From NCBI RefSeq assembly GCF_016743215.1, contig NZ_VRZC01000023.1:1-35378 (forward strand): 35,378 nt of DNA, in the 5' to 3' direction. A program made the translations under genes and the position numbers. Every line of letters starts with the position of its first letter. Position 1 is the stretch's first letter. The notes beneath the pieces were generated by a model. The model made no database searches. It saw only the letters and a list, made by a program, of their open reading frames with translations, and was not told where the DNA came from. Source of the DNA: Geminocystis sp. GBBB08. GTDB lineage: Bacteria > Cyanobacteriota > Cyanobacteriia > Cyanobacteriales > Cyanobacteriaceae. Of the stretch, positions 7,537 to 16,601 are shown one piece after another.

Positions 7537-10500
7537 TTGAATAGCTCGATAGATTTCTCCTCAGAAAGTTCTCAGATATGGGCCGAAAACGTTGACTTTG
7601 GTGACTTAATCACTAATAATGAGAATTTTGAACTAAATGCAGATTTAGCCATCATGCCACTCGATTATGAGGAAAATAAGGAAGTAAATCCTTTAAATTT
7701 GGCTAATACTGATGATTTAATAAATCATTCTCCAGAAAATAGTCAAAAATGGACAGAAAATATCGAATTTGGAGATTTAATAGACTTTGCTTCTATGGCT
7801 TCTGATACTGAGACAAATCAAGAAGAAAATTACCCTGAATTTGGAGATTTAGTCACCGACACCGATGACTTTAATCAGCAAGAAGAAAATTACCTTGAAT
7901 TTGGAGATTTAGTTAACGACACCGATGACTTTAATCAGCAAGAAGAAAATTACCCTGAATTTGGAGATTTAGTTAACCAAACCGATGACTTTAATCAGCA
8001 AGAAGAAAATTACCTTGAATTTGGAGATTTAGTTAACCAAACCGATAACTTTAATCAAGAAGAAAATTATCCTGAATTTGGTGATTTAGTTAACCAAACC
8101 GATGATTTTACTTTTGAGGAGAATATAGAAACAGACGATAATAGCATATCAGAACAACAAAAAGAGTTACAAGCTCAAGCCTATGAATTTTATCTTGAAG
8201 AAGCAGTAGATTTGATTGCCCTTATCGATAATGGTTTAGAAAATGCTCTAGAAACCAGAGATATAAATGAAGTAAATGAAGTTGCAAGAGCGGCTCACTC
8301 CCTTAAAGGTGGTGCCAGAAGTGCCGGTTTAGAAGATTTAGGTAATATTGCCTTAAGGGTAGAAAAGAGTTTAAAAGCTTTATTTAATGAGGATATTCCC
8401 TTGGATGATGACATCAAAAGTTATATTCGTCAAATTTACCAATTATTACGTCAACCTCTGATGGCTAGACTGGAAAATCAAAGTTTTGATGAAAAATTTG
8501 CCTTACAATCAATAAATGAGCTTTGGGCGGAGTTTGAAGGAAAATATGGAGCAGAAATTGCTAAATCTGAAGAATTTTTACCCTCTTCTAGTGATTTAGG
8601 TATTGATATTGCAACCTCGATTTTTGAAGTAGATGTGGTAGAGGGCATCGCTAGTTTACAATTCGCCTTAGATAAGGGTAACGAAACCGAAATGCAAGAT
8701 TTAGTTTCCCAACAAATAGAAGTCTTTTCTGGTTTTGGAGAAATGTTAGCTTTACCCGGATTTGTGGCTATTTGTGAAACCGCAGCTAAGGCACTGGAAA
8801 ATAATTCTTCTCAAATTACTGCTATCACCCAAGCCTTTATTAATAACTTGCAAATTGCTCAAAATTTAGTCATGGAAGGAGATCGAGAATCTGGGGGAGA
8901 ACCTAGTACAGAATTATTAGCACTCGCGGGAGAAGTGGTAGCTGAAAATATTTCTGAAGTACCTGTTATAGAAAATACGGAGTTACCCATAGACACTACC
9001 GATCAATCCTATAGTTTCTTTGTGGAAGAAGCACCAGAATTGTTAGAAATTATCGAAAATGGCTTATTAACTCTGAGGGAAGAACGTAACACTGCTAAAA
9101 TTCATGAGATTATGAGAGCGGCTCATTCCCTCAAAGGTGGCTCTGCTAGTGTAGGCTTAGAAGCGATTAAGACAATTTCTCACCAATTAGAAGATATTTT
9201 CAAAGTATTATATGATCCTAACATTGACTTTGATACCGAACTGGAAAGCTGGATTTTAGAAGGTTTTGATTGTTTAAGAAATGCTTTAACTCAACAAATC
9301 GAAACGGGAAGTTATAACTCTCAACAAGCGTTAACTACTGCGAAGGAAATTTGGGAGAAAATTAGTGGCAAATTAGGTACTGCCCTTAGTCGTGTTGATG
9401 ACTATATTCCATCTTCTAGTGATTTAGGAGTGGATATTGTACAATCAATGTTTGAAGTTGACGTACAAGAAGAGTTACAGCGTCTCAAAGATGTCGTTAA
9501 AAATCCCACTTCTCAACCCTTAGCTGGAGAATTACGTGCAACATTGGAAGTATTTTCTGGTTTTGGAGAAATGTTAGCTTTAACCGGTTTTGCGGAAATT
9601 GCTAAGTTGGGGTTAATGGCTATCGAAAAAAATCCTACTTATGCCTTAACTATTATCCAAATTATCATTCAAGATGCAGATCAAGCCAGAGATTTAGTTT
9701 TGAGTGGCGATCGCACGACAGGCGGAACACCAAGTGATGAATTAAGACGTTTTGCCCAGAATTATATTAACCATCAGGAAGAAGAAGAAAACTATCAACT
9801 TGACACAGAAGAGGAAAATAATTTTGAGAATTTATCGTCTTTAACAGACGTATTCAGTGAAGTGGAATCCACCAATGAAGAAATTTTTAGCATAACTCCT
9901 GAAGATAAGCAAACACAAACTAATAATCCTTCTTTAGAAGATGTGTTTAACTTGAACGTAGATGAGTTTCAACTTGAAGCTATTTATCAAGGGATACAAA
10001 ACGATGAACAAGATGATAATATTCCTTCCATTGAAGATATTTTCAATACAGAATTTAGTCAAGAAGAAATCGAACTTTTAGCTAAAGCTTCAGAGTTAGC
10101 TTTAGAAGAGGATAAAAATAATACTATTCCCTCTTTGAGTGAGGTTTTCTCTAATGTGGATATGTCGATGATTAATGAGATGGGAGAGGAAGAAGAAGAC
10201 AATTCTCCTTTACCTTCTCTAAGTCAAGTTTTCTCTAATGTGGATATGTCGATGATTAATGAGATGGAAGAGGAAGAAGAAGACAATTCTCTTTTACCAT
10301 CTTTCACGGAAGTTTTTTCTAATGTAGATATGTCGATGATTAATGAGATGGAAGAGGAAGAAGAAGACAATTCTCTTTTACCATCTTTCACGGAAGTTTT
10401 TTCTAATGTAGATATGTCGATGATTAATGAAGATGTAGAAGAGGAAAATAATCTGTCTTTAGAATCAGTATATGAGTCACAATCTTTATCAAATGAGGAT

Positions 10501-12858
10501 AGAAACAAAGTTACACCATCTTTGAAGGATATATTTATCACCAAACATGATATTTCCTCAAATACGACATTTTTAGAAGTTGAAATAAATAACCCCGAAG
10601 TTAATAAAGTTAAACATCAGGAAAATCAATCAAAATCTACTACTTCAGAAAAAATTAATGATAATCAACAAACAGTAATCGGCATTCCCTTAAATCATCA
10701 GGAATCGGAGTCAACAACGAAAGAAAATCTCGATGAAGTAATTAAATCCATTGGCAATGTTTATCAAAAATTACCCGGATTAAAAACCCCTGAAGAAATT
10801 AACAATAGTTTTAATAAAAGGGTTAAAAAAGCACCTGAAAAATCTGAGTCTGACATTAAGGCTACTACTGTCACTTCTACTAAAACTAATTTAACCGTAA
10901 GAGTTGATTTAGAACGTCTTGAAAGAATGAATAATTTAATCGGTGAATTATCAATTAATCGTAACGGCTTATCCCTACAAAATGATAAACTACAAACTTC
11001 TGTCAGAGAATTATTAGAAAGATTTATGCGTTTCCAACAAATGGCGAATAATTTACGAGAGTTATCCGATAAAATGGTAGCTTCTCCTGATAAATTTCGT
11101 CCCCGAAGTGGCAACAAAAATCAATATTCTAATCTACCTTTAGCTATTCCTGATGAAAGTGAATTTAATTTAACCTCTGCTTTTGATTCCCTCGAAATGG
11201 ATACTTATGACAATATGTATTATGTTACTCAAGGATTAATTGAGCAGATGATTCAATTAGAAGAGGCAGTAGATGATATAGCCTTATTTGCAGGGCAATC
11301 AGGGCAAACTGTTGAAAATCAGCGTCAGATGTTGAATCGTCTTCGAGATGAATTAATGTGGGCGAGAATGCTACCTTTAGGCGAAGTTTTAAACCGTTTT
11401 CCCCGTGTTCTTCGAGATTTATCAGTAAAATATAATAAGAAAGTCAATCTCAAATTAAGCGGTACAAGCGTATTGGTAGATAAAGCCGCTTTAGAAAAAT
11501 TATATGATCCTTTAGTACATCTGATCCGTAACGGTTTTGATCATGGTATCGAAACCCCAGAAATTCGTAAACAACGAGGTAAATCAGAAACAGGGATTAT
11601 CGAAGTCAAAGCCTATCATCAAGGAAATCAAACTATTATCGAAATTAAAGATGATGGTGGTGGTTTGAACCTCAATAAAATTGGACAAAAAGCCATTGAG
11701 CGTCAAATGTTAACTCCTGAACAATTAGCAGTTACAACTAAGGATAACTTACTCGATCTGATTTTTGAACCCGGATTTTCTACCGCCGCATCTGTTACCG
11801 AAATTTCAGGGCGTGGTGTTGGTTTAGATATTGTTCGTTCTCAATTGCGATCGCTAAAAGGGACAATCTCTGTAGATTCTGAACCCGGTTTTGGGACAAC
11901 ATTCACACTACGACTGCCCTTAACCCTAACCATCGACAAACTATTAGTATTAGCGGCGGGTAATCACTTTTATGCCCTTCCTTCCGATAATATTGAAGAA
12001 ATTATTGTTCCAGAAAAACATCAATTAAAAACATCAGGAAATAAGCAATTTTTGCACTACGAAAATAAAATAGTTCCCATTTATTCCATGATAGACTTAT
12101 TGCAATATCGTTGTTATGTAGCTGAAAATCCAAACACTAGCCTTGCCTTAGAAGTGTTACCGACACCCGAAGACTGGGGAAAACCTTTACTATTAATTGG
12201 CTTAGGTTTAGAATTATTCGCCATTGAAGTAGATAACCTTGTCAGTGAGCAAGAATTAGTCATTAAACCCTTTGGGAATGCCTTAACTGCTCCTAGTTAT
12301 ACCTATGGCTGTACAATTTTAGGAGATGGAACATTAATTCCCGTAATTAATACGGCTACTTTATTATCCAATTTCCTTGAGGTTAACCAACCGAATATAT
12401 CCTCAAGACGGGGAAGTTTTAGTGGTGTAAGTGTTAGTAAAAATGACAGTAAACCTGTTAATGCTTTTCAAGCCGCTTCAGTCTTAGTAGTTGATGATAG
12501 TGCTGCTATGAGACGAACTTTGGCCCTTTCTTTAGAAAAATCAGGCTATCGAGTTATTCAAGCCAAAGATGGGAAAGAAGCCCTCGAACAATTACAACAA
12601 AGTGCAAACATCAGTTTAGTAATATGTGATATTGAAATGCCAAATATGAACGGTTTTGAATTTTTAGGGCAAAGAAGACGCTACCCTGAATTTAATAAAA
12701 TCCCTGTAGCAATGCTAACTTCTCGCAGTAACGATAAACACAGAAAACTAGCTACCCATTTAGGGGCAGATGCCTATTTCACCAAACCATATATTGAGCA
12801 AAAATTCTTACAATCGATTAAATCATTAATAGATCAAAAATCTCCTGTAAACGTATAA
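7537..12858 (+). CDS. CheA/PilL-like hybrid histidine kinase (HPt-HPt-kinase-CheW-REC)
   Basis: Chemotaxis-family kinase controlling type IV pilus motility or phototaxis in related cyanobacteria. Order of parts (residues from TTG 7537): acidic FGDLV repeats (about 90-195); HPt 3 with H254; spacer; HPt 4 with H530; spacer; a second acidic repeat array (about 865-970) in place of a P2 domain; dimerisation helix (VDLERLERMNNLIGELSINR); HATPase with N-box N1332 (HLIRNGFDHG), G1 DDGGG and G2 GRGVGLDIV; a CheW-like domain; and a C-terminal receiver with DD in VLVVDDSAA, phospho-acceptor D1698 (CDIEMPNMNG) and Lys in FTKPY. The start is doubtful: TTG 7537 has no ribosome binding site, coding homology extends back to 7237, and the first in-frame ATG is 7654. 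All kinase residues look intact. Compare TaxAY/PixL/PilL kinases; the Synechocystis split pair PilL-N/PilL-C is the nearest precedent. Confidence 0.88.
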   Translation: MNSSIDFSSESSQIWAENVDFGDLITNNENFELNADLAIMPLDYEENKEVNPLNLANTDDLINHSPENSQKWTENIEFGDLIDFASMASDTETNQEENYPEFGDLVTDTDDFNQQEENYLEFGDLVNDTDDFNQQEENYPEFGDLVNQTDDFNQQEENYLEFGDLVNQTDNFNQEENYPEFGDLVNQTDDFTFEENIETDDNSISEQQKELQAQAYEFYLEEAVDLIALIDNGLENALETRDINEVNEVARAAHSLKGGARSAGLEDLGNIALRVEKSLKALFNEDIPLDDDIKSYIRQIYQLLRQPLMARLENQSFDEKFALQSINELWAEFEGKYGAEIAKSEEFLPSSSDLGIDIATSIFEVDVVEGIASLQFALDKGNETEMQDLVSQQIEVFSGFGEMLALPGFVAICETAAKALENNSSQITAITQAFINNLQIAQNLVMEGDRESGGEPSTELLALAGEVVAENISEVPVIENTELPIDTTDQSYSFFVEEAPELLEIIENGLLTLREERNTAKIHEIMRAAHSLKGGSASVGLEAIKTISHQLEDIFKVLYDPNIDFDTELESWILEGFDCLRNALTQQIETGSYNSQQALTTAKEIWEKISGKLGTALSRVDDYIPSSSDLGVDIVQSMFEVDVQEELQRLKDVVKNPTSQPLAGELRATLEVFSGFGEMLALTGFAEIAKLGLMAIEKNPTYALTIIQIIIQDADQARDLVLSGDRTTGGTPSDELRRFAQNYINHQEEEENYQLDTEEENNFENLSSLTDVFSEVESTNEEIFSITPEDKQTQTNNPSLEDVFNLNVDEFQLEAIYQGIQNDEQDDNIPSIEDIFNTEFSQEEIELLAKASELALEEDKNNTIPSLSEVFSNVDMSMINEMGEEEEDNSPLPSLSQVFSNVDMSMINEMEEEEEDNSLLPSFTEVFSNVDMSMINEMEEEEEDNSLLPSFTEVFSNVDMSMINEDVEEENNLSLESVYESQSLSNEDRNKVTPSLKDIFITKHDISSNTTFLEVEINNPEVNKVKHQENQSKSTTSEKINDNQQTVIGIPLNHQESESTTKENLDEVIKSIGNVYQKLPGLKTPEEINNSFNKRVKKAPEKSESDIKATTVTSTKTNLTVRVDLERLERMNNLIGELSINRNGLSLQNDKLQTSVRELLERFMRFQQMANNLRELSDKMVASPDKFRPRSGNKNQYSNLPLAIPDESEFNLTSAFDSLEMDTYDNMYYVTQGLIEQMIQLEEAVDDIALFAGQSGQTVENQRQMLNRLRDELMWARMLPLGEVLNRFPRVLRDLSVKYNKKVNLKLSGTSVLVDKAALEKLYDPLVHLIRNGFDHGIETPEIRKQRGKSETGIIEVKAYHQGNQTIIEIKDDGGGLNLNKIGQKAIERQMLTPEQLAVTTKDNLLDLIFEPGFSTAASVTEISGRGVGLDIVRSQLRSLKGTISVDSEPGFGTTFTLRLPLTLTIDKLLVLAAGNHFYALPSDNIEEIIVPEKHQLKTSGNKQFLHYENKIVPIYSMIDLLQYRCYVAENPNTSLALEVLPTPEDWGKPLLLIGLGLELFAIEVDNLVSEQELVIKPFGNALTAPSYTYGCTILGDGTLIPVINTATLLSNFLEVNQPNISSRRGSFSGVSVSKNDSKPVNAFQAASVLVVDDSAAMRRTLALSLEKSGYRVIQAKDGKEALEQLQQSANISLVICDIEMPNMNGFEFLGQRRRYPEFNKIPVAMLTSRSNDKHRKLATHLGADAYFTKPYIEQKFLQSIKSLIDQKSPVNV
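7822..8118 (+). repeat. Tandem 60-bp coding repeat (five units, FGDLV)
   Basis: Units begin at 7822, 7882, 7942 and 8002 (the last lacks one codon, 57 bp) and at 8059. Each encodes about 20 residues, EENYPEFGDLVNQTDDFNQQ with small changes. Two older degenerate copies (FGDLI) lie upstream in the same ORF. The near identity of adjacent units implies recent in-frame expansion. Confidence 0.9.
10129..10437 (+). repeat. Tandem 84-bp coding repeat (four units, acidic)
   Basis: Units begin at 10129, 10213, 10297 and 10381 (last incomplete). Each encodes 28 residues built on PS...VFSNVDMSMINEM followed by EEEEEDNS. Units 3 and 4 are almost identical in DNA. More degenerate PSxxDxF copies flank the array, so the whole linker before the kinase core grew from one motif. 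Confidence 0.9.
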
Positions 12859-12913
12859 CATTATCGGTTGACGAGGAATAATTTTTAGCTGATGTAAAAA
12901 AACTGAAAAATAG

Positions 12914-12942
12914 TTGACAGTCATTAAAATATTCGTTATATT
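12914..12942 (+). promoter_or_regulatory. Sigma70 promoter of the tRNA-Glu gene
   Basis: TTGACA, a 17-base spacer, then TATATT. Predicted transcription start near 12949, giving a leader of about 50 nt before the tRNA. Confidence 0.75.
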
Positions 12943-12998
12943 AATAAATGTGCGTTGAATGAAGGGAAATAAGACCTCCATTAATTACCACAACCTAA

Positions 12999-13071
12999 GC
13001 CCCCATCGTCTAGAGGCCTAGGACACCTCCCTTTCACGGAGGCGACAGGGATTCGAATTCCCTTGGGGGTA
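12999..13071 (+). tRNA. trnE: tRNA-Glu (anticodon TTC)
   Basis: A full 73-nt cloverleaf. The acceptor stem GCCCCCA pairs with TGGGGGT (closing G-T), the anticodon stem CCTCC/GGAGG holds the loop CTTTCAC with anticodon TTC, and the T-arm AGGGA-TTCGAAT-TCCCT is perfect. No CCA is encoded. In cyanobacteria the charged product also feeds tetrapyrrole synthesis through glutamyl-tRNA reductase. Confidence 0.97.
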
Positions 13072-13091
13072 TGAAAAAAAAGTAAAAATTT

Positions 13092-13117
13092 AGAGTCTCA
13101 AGCAAGGCTCTTTTTTT
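13092..13117 (+). terminator. Terminator of tRNA-Glu
   Basis: Stem AGAGTC/GGCTCT (one G-T pair), 8-nt loop, then seven T residues, starting about 20 bases after the tRNA. Confidence 0.8.
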
Positions 13118-13239
13118 ATAGATTGTTGAGGGATAAATCCGTTAGATTCAATATATCTAAAGTTTGATAGTTGTGGTATTTAAAAAAATCAATACCAAGC
13201 TAAGTATTTATTCACTTTTATCTATTCTTGCACATTACA

Positions 13240-14347
13240 TCAATTTTTTTCTAAATTGCGTAAATATGCCTCGATAAAATTATTTAATTCACCGTCTAAA
13301 ACATCATTAACTGCCGTAGTTTCGATATTAGTGCGCAAATCTTTGACTAATTGGTAAGGATGAAAAACATAGTTCCGGATTTGATTACCCCATGCCGCTT
13401 CCACAATATCTCCACGAATTTCCGCAATTTCTTTTGCTCTTTGTTCTTCAGCGATGACTAATAATTTACCTTTAAGTATAGCTAAGGCTTTCTCTTTATT
13501 TTGTAATTGCGATCGCTCTTGAGTACATCTTACCCCAATACCAGTAGGAAGGTGAACAATGCGTACAGCAGTTTCCACTTTATTAACATTTTGCCCCCCT
13601 TTACCTCCAGCACGAGTAGTAGAAATATCTAAATCTTTATCAGGGATTTCTAACTTAATCGCTTCCTCTCCTAAACTGGGCATGACATCTACTCCAGCAA
13701 AACTGGTTTGTCGTTTCCCATTGGCGTTATAAGGGGAGATTCTCACTAATCTGTGATGGACTTTGACCCCGTTTAGATTGCCATAGGCCTTTTGACCATC
13801 AATTCCAAAGGTTGCCGACTTGATACCAGTCTCATCCCCCTCAGAAATTTCCGCTAGAATACATTGATAATTTTGTATTCCAGCACAACGAGTATACATT
13901 CTTAATAACATTTGAGCCCAATCTTGAGCATCTGTACCACCAGCACCGGCATTGATAGTTAAAATAGCACCTTTTTGATCATAAATACCACTGAGTAACT
14001 TTTGCAATTCCCATTTATCTAGGGCTTGAGTTAAGGAAGTGATATTATTTTGTGCTTCGGCGAATAATTCTTCATCCCCTTCTAATTCTAATAACTCAAT
14101 AATGGCTTTGGTATCTTCTAAGTTACTTTGCCAATAATAAAATTGCTCTAAACTAGACTTAACATCATTTAATTGTTGTAAAGTTTGTTGGGCTTTATCT
14201 CCACTATCCCAAAAATGAGGTTGCGCCGCCACTTGTTCTAAATCAGCAATTTGTGCCTTAATCTGGGGTATGTCAAAGATAGTCCTGAGTTTTACCCAGG
14301 CGATGACTGATTATGCTAATATCTCTCTTTAAATCCGATAATTCCAT
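13240..14347 (-). CDS. prfB: Peptide chain release factor 2, expressed by programmed +1 frameshift
   Basis: RF2 ends translation at UGA and UAA. The coding sequence begins at ATG 14347 ([19 protein letters not shown]...), runs 24 codons to CTT (14278-14276) and meets an in-frame TGA at 14273-14275. The site TATCTTTGAC is the same as in E. coli prfB and has a Shine-Dalgarno-like CAGGA just upstream. Skipping one T puts translation in the frame that continues [14 protein letters not shown] to the stop at 13240. The product is about 368 residues, normal for RF2; starting at the GTG at 14232 would lose the N-terminal coiled region. The peptidyl hydrolysis motif GGQ is present ([13 protein letters not shown]). 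The stop-codon recognition tripeptide reads SPY here rather than the usual SPF. Low RF2 should favour the shift, giving autoregulation. Confidence 0.95.
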
Positions 14348-14442
14348 TCTTACTATAGTGATTCTTCTTGTTTTTATCTAATTATGATAGAGTTTTATCA
14401 ATAACTTTTTCTGAACTATTTTGATCACAATTTTATCACAGT

Positions 14443-15288
14443 TCATAATTCATAATTAATAATCCATTGTATCGGATCGACACCATAAAATTTACTAACT
14501 TGGTCATATAAAAGAGGATGATTAGCCTGTAAGAGTCTTGAGTTAAGGAAAAAAGCCTCTGTCACCACTGCAAAAAATTCCGCACTACTAATAGCACCAT
14601 AGGCATCAATGACGGTTGGTTGTTGGTTTTTCACTGCCTGACAATGGTTATAATATTCCTTGCCAAAAATTTCACCCCACATTAAACTCTCTTGTAAGTT
14701 TTTTAAACGAGGCATTCCCGTTGCGTTCCCAAATTCTTGATCCAGTTGATGGGCAAATTCATGTAAAATGACATTTTCACCTTTAGAAGGATATGGAGAT
14801 TTTTCGGCTATTTCAGCCCATGAGAGATAGACTACTCCATCATAACCACTTTTATCGCCTACGGATGATAAACCTAATAATATTATCGGATTTTCTTTTT
14901 TATTTTTATTCTCAATGATCATCTGAGGATAAACGTAAATATATTTAAGGTAAGGAAAGTAATTGCGTCTATTCTCCTTGTCACCTAACAATAATATACA
15001 GGCTTGAGAGGCGATCGCCAATTTTGTATATATAGTTATAATAAAACCATCTTGACCGATAAACTCTTTTTCTGCTAAAAAAACTTTAATATAATCCTGT
15101 AATTCTAACTTTAAATTATTAGGTAAAATGCGATATAAATAAATATTTTTTTCTAAAAAATGATGCCAATGAGGACAAAAACTACTCTTTTTGAAAAATG
15201 TTCTTCTTCTTTTAACTTGATAAGGAATGATTAGATAATAAATAATAAAAAAAATAATAAATAATAAAATTAAGATAATATCAGTCAT
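14443..15288 (-). CDS. Membrane-anchored zinc peptidase, MtfA (M90) family
   Basis: A 281-residue protein with an N-terminal hydrophobic segment (about residues 3-22, very rich in Ile/Leu) followed by a basic PYQVKRRR stop-transfer. The main domain carries the zinc-binding HEFAH motif (H176 to H180) within NVILHEFAHQLDQEFG, and a later SSAEFFAVVTEAFF segment that supplies the third zinc ligand (Glu) in this family. In E. coli MtfA is a soluble aminopeptidase that also titrates the Mlc repressor; cyanobacteria have no Mlc system that I know of, so only the peptidase activity is inferred. The membrane anchor is a difference from E. coli MtfA. It is monocistronic between prfB and the second MITE-like copy. 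Confidence 0.85.
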   Translation of the reverse strand: MTDIILILLFIIFFIIYYLIIPYQVKRRRTFFKKSSFCPHWHHFLEKNIYLYRILPNNLKLELQDYIKVFLAEKEFIGQDGFIITIYTKLAIASQACILLLGDKENRRNYFPYLKYIYVYPQMIIENKNKKENPIILLGLSSVGDKSGYDGVVYLSWAEIAEKSPYPSKGENVILHEFAHQLDQEFGNATGMPRLKNLQESLMWGEIFGKEYYNHCQAVKNQQPTVIDAYGAISSAEFFAVVTEAFFLNSRLLQANHPLLYDQVSKFYGVDPIQWIINYEL

Positions 15289-15377
15289 AAATAAATCTCT
15301 GAAAGCTAGTAGTAATGACTTTACTTATTTAAGTCTAAAAAGTTTACTACAAACCTAAATTATTAAATAAAACAATT

Positions 15378-15511
15378 ATTGCCATCCTAAATCATTAGTG
15401 AAGAATTAAAGATTAAAAAATAAATATGTAAATCTTACTATACCGTCAAAGCTGATAGCCGATAGCTAACACCTCTTTAAATCTCACAACTCACATAGTC
15501 AGATTGCTATA
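15378..15511. mobile_element. MITE-like element, copy 2 (degenerate ends)
   Basis: This is the reverse complement of the 4297-4435 element over its whole length, with scattered substitutions. Its right end TCAGATTGCTATA keeps most of the terminal repeat, while its left end (ATTGCCATCCTA) is decayed. It directly abuts the stop codon (15512-15514) of the next minus-strand gene. Confidence 0.7.
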
Positions 15512-16420
15512 TTAACTATTTTTTGTCGTATTTTCTTTCATCCAATCAATACCAATGGATAATTGTCGTTGCATTTCTGATGGTGATGCTTGATAACGTC
15601 GCCCATGACCGGGTAAAATCCATTCAAAGTTATATTGTGTCAATTTTTCTGTAGATTCTATTACTTTTTGCCAAGAATACCAGCAATAATCCCGAAAACC
15701 GACTAACTTCTGTATCTTATTTGACCATGCAAGATGATCTCCTGTAAATAAAAATTTATTTTTGTACAATAAAACTGTATGACCTTTACTGTGGCCAGGA
15801 GTAGGTATAATTAGGAGATCTTGTGCTAATGTCCAAGGTTCGGTAATATCTAATTTAATCTCGACATTTTCTGTTTGCCGTTTTATCTCATTTTGGTGTA
15901 AAATGCGATCGCAATTAAAATGATCACGAAAAAGTTGATGATCAGCAACATCATCTTGATGAGTAAGATAAAGATATTTAACACCACCCATTTTTTCCAA
16001 TTGTGTCACCAAAGGGGTATTAAAACGAGGAGAATCAATTAAAATATTACCCTCAAAGCGTTGAATAAAATAACTAGCGGCACCATAGGATTTTTCAGAA
16101 TGATAACCACAATAATACACATTATCATCTATCAGTAAAGGGAAACTTTGTTGAATTTGTCGAATATCTTGGGGTTTATTAATTGTACCAATAGAAGAAG
16201 TAGGACAAGATAATAAAGCCTGTAAAGAATGCTGTCTTTCTTTGGCTGTAGCTGGTTGAGAATAGACAGCAGATTTATCTCCCTGACGAGTAAAAATTTC
16301 TGGTGCAATCCAACGACAGGTATCACAATCGATACAAGTATCATCGACAAAAAAGTCTCCTTCAACATTTTCTTTTCGCCGTTGAGTAACTTTAGCCATA
16401 GTAATTTTAGGAATCATCAA
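15512..16420 (-). CDS. Ferredoxin-domain / metallo-beta-lactamase-fold fusion protein
   Basis: A 302-residue two-domain protein. Residues about 25-85 form a ferredoxin-like [Fe-S] domain with CIDCDTC and a distal Cys in LLSCPTSSIG. The rest is a metallo-hydrolase fold with motifs THQDDVADH, PGHSKGH (the metal-ligand His after PTPGH), FTGDHL and LPGHGRR. The first metal motif departs from the usual HxHxDH: the second His is replaced (HQDD), so only the later DH pair and the other ligands are canonical. The start is probably the third Met (MAKVTQRRKENVEG, 16399) rather than the first. The family is widespread in cyanobacteria without a settled substrate; redox or hydrolase roles are possible. 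The stop abuts the MITE-like element. Confidence 0.85.
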   Translation of the reverse strand: MMIPKITMAKVTQRRKENVEGDFFVDDTCIDCDTCRWIAPEIFTRQGDKSAVYSQPATAKERQHSLQALLSCPTSSIGTINKPQDIRQIQQSFPLLIDDNVYYCGYHSEKSYGAASYFIQRFEGNILIDSPRFNTPLVTQLEKMGGVKYLYLTHQDDVADHQLFRDHFNCDRILHQNEIKRQTENVEIKLDITEPWTLAQDLLIIPTPGHSKGHTVLLYKNKFLFTGDHLAWSNKIQKLVGFRDYCWYSWQKVIESTEKLTQYNFEWILPGHGRRYQASPSEMQRQLSIGIDWMKENTTKNS

Positions 16421-16601
16421 AAAAGATTATTTATCTATTTTAACGTCAGTTCGATCTAATAGCTTATTCGTTAAAGGTAATTCACAACTTTTATGTTTCT
16501 AAGCCCAAACTCAGGTTAAATTATTAACGAAAGTAAAGCAAACAATGATAAATTAGTATAGAAATCATCATCTGAACTATCAACTATTCACTATTTACTA
16601 T

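Larger units (their letters stand above)
5818..12858 (+). pseudogene. Single ancestral 7-kb CheA-like hybrid kinase gene with two in-frame stops
   Basis: Frame +1 is open from 5818 to 12858 except for TAA at 7222 and TGA at 7234. In alignment with the other modules of the same protein, the first stop falls on a Glu (GAA to TAA) and the second on a Leu (TTA to TGA), so two point substitutions explain the break with no frameshift. The segment 7237-7536 encodes normal spacer sequence (for example GDREQGGQPSATLQEL, matching GDRESGG and GDRTTGG in its siblings). Restored, the product would be 2346 residues with four HPt modules. It may be an inactivated gene, a true split into two proteins, or a gene read through at low level. 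Confidence 0.7.

Noticed and set aside
10224..10544. Minus-strand ORF of 106 codons inside the kinase gene
   Set aside because: It is the antisense of the 84-bp acidic repeat array; its repetitive Ser-rich translation is explained by the coding strand.
16132..16459. Overlapping ORFs on both strands in the ferredoxin/MBL gene
   Set aside because: The gene's own frame carries all recognised motifs; these are antisense or out-of-frame shadows.
16421..16601. preQ1 riboswitch upstream of the QueD gene
   Set aside because: No preQ1-like hairpin with a matching A-rich tail was found.
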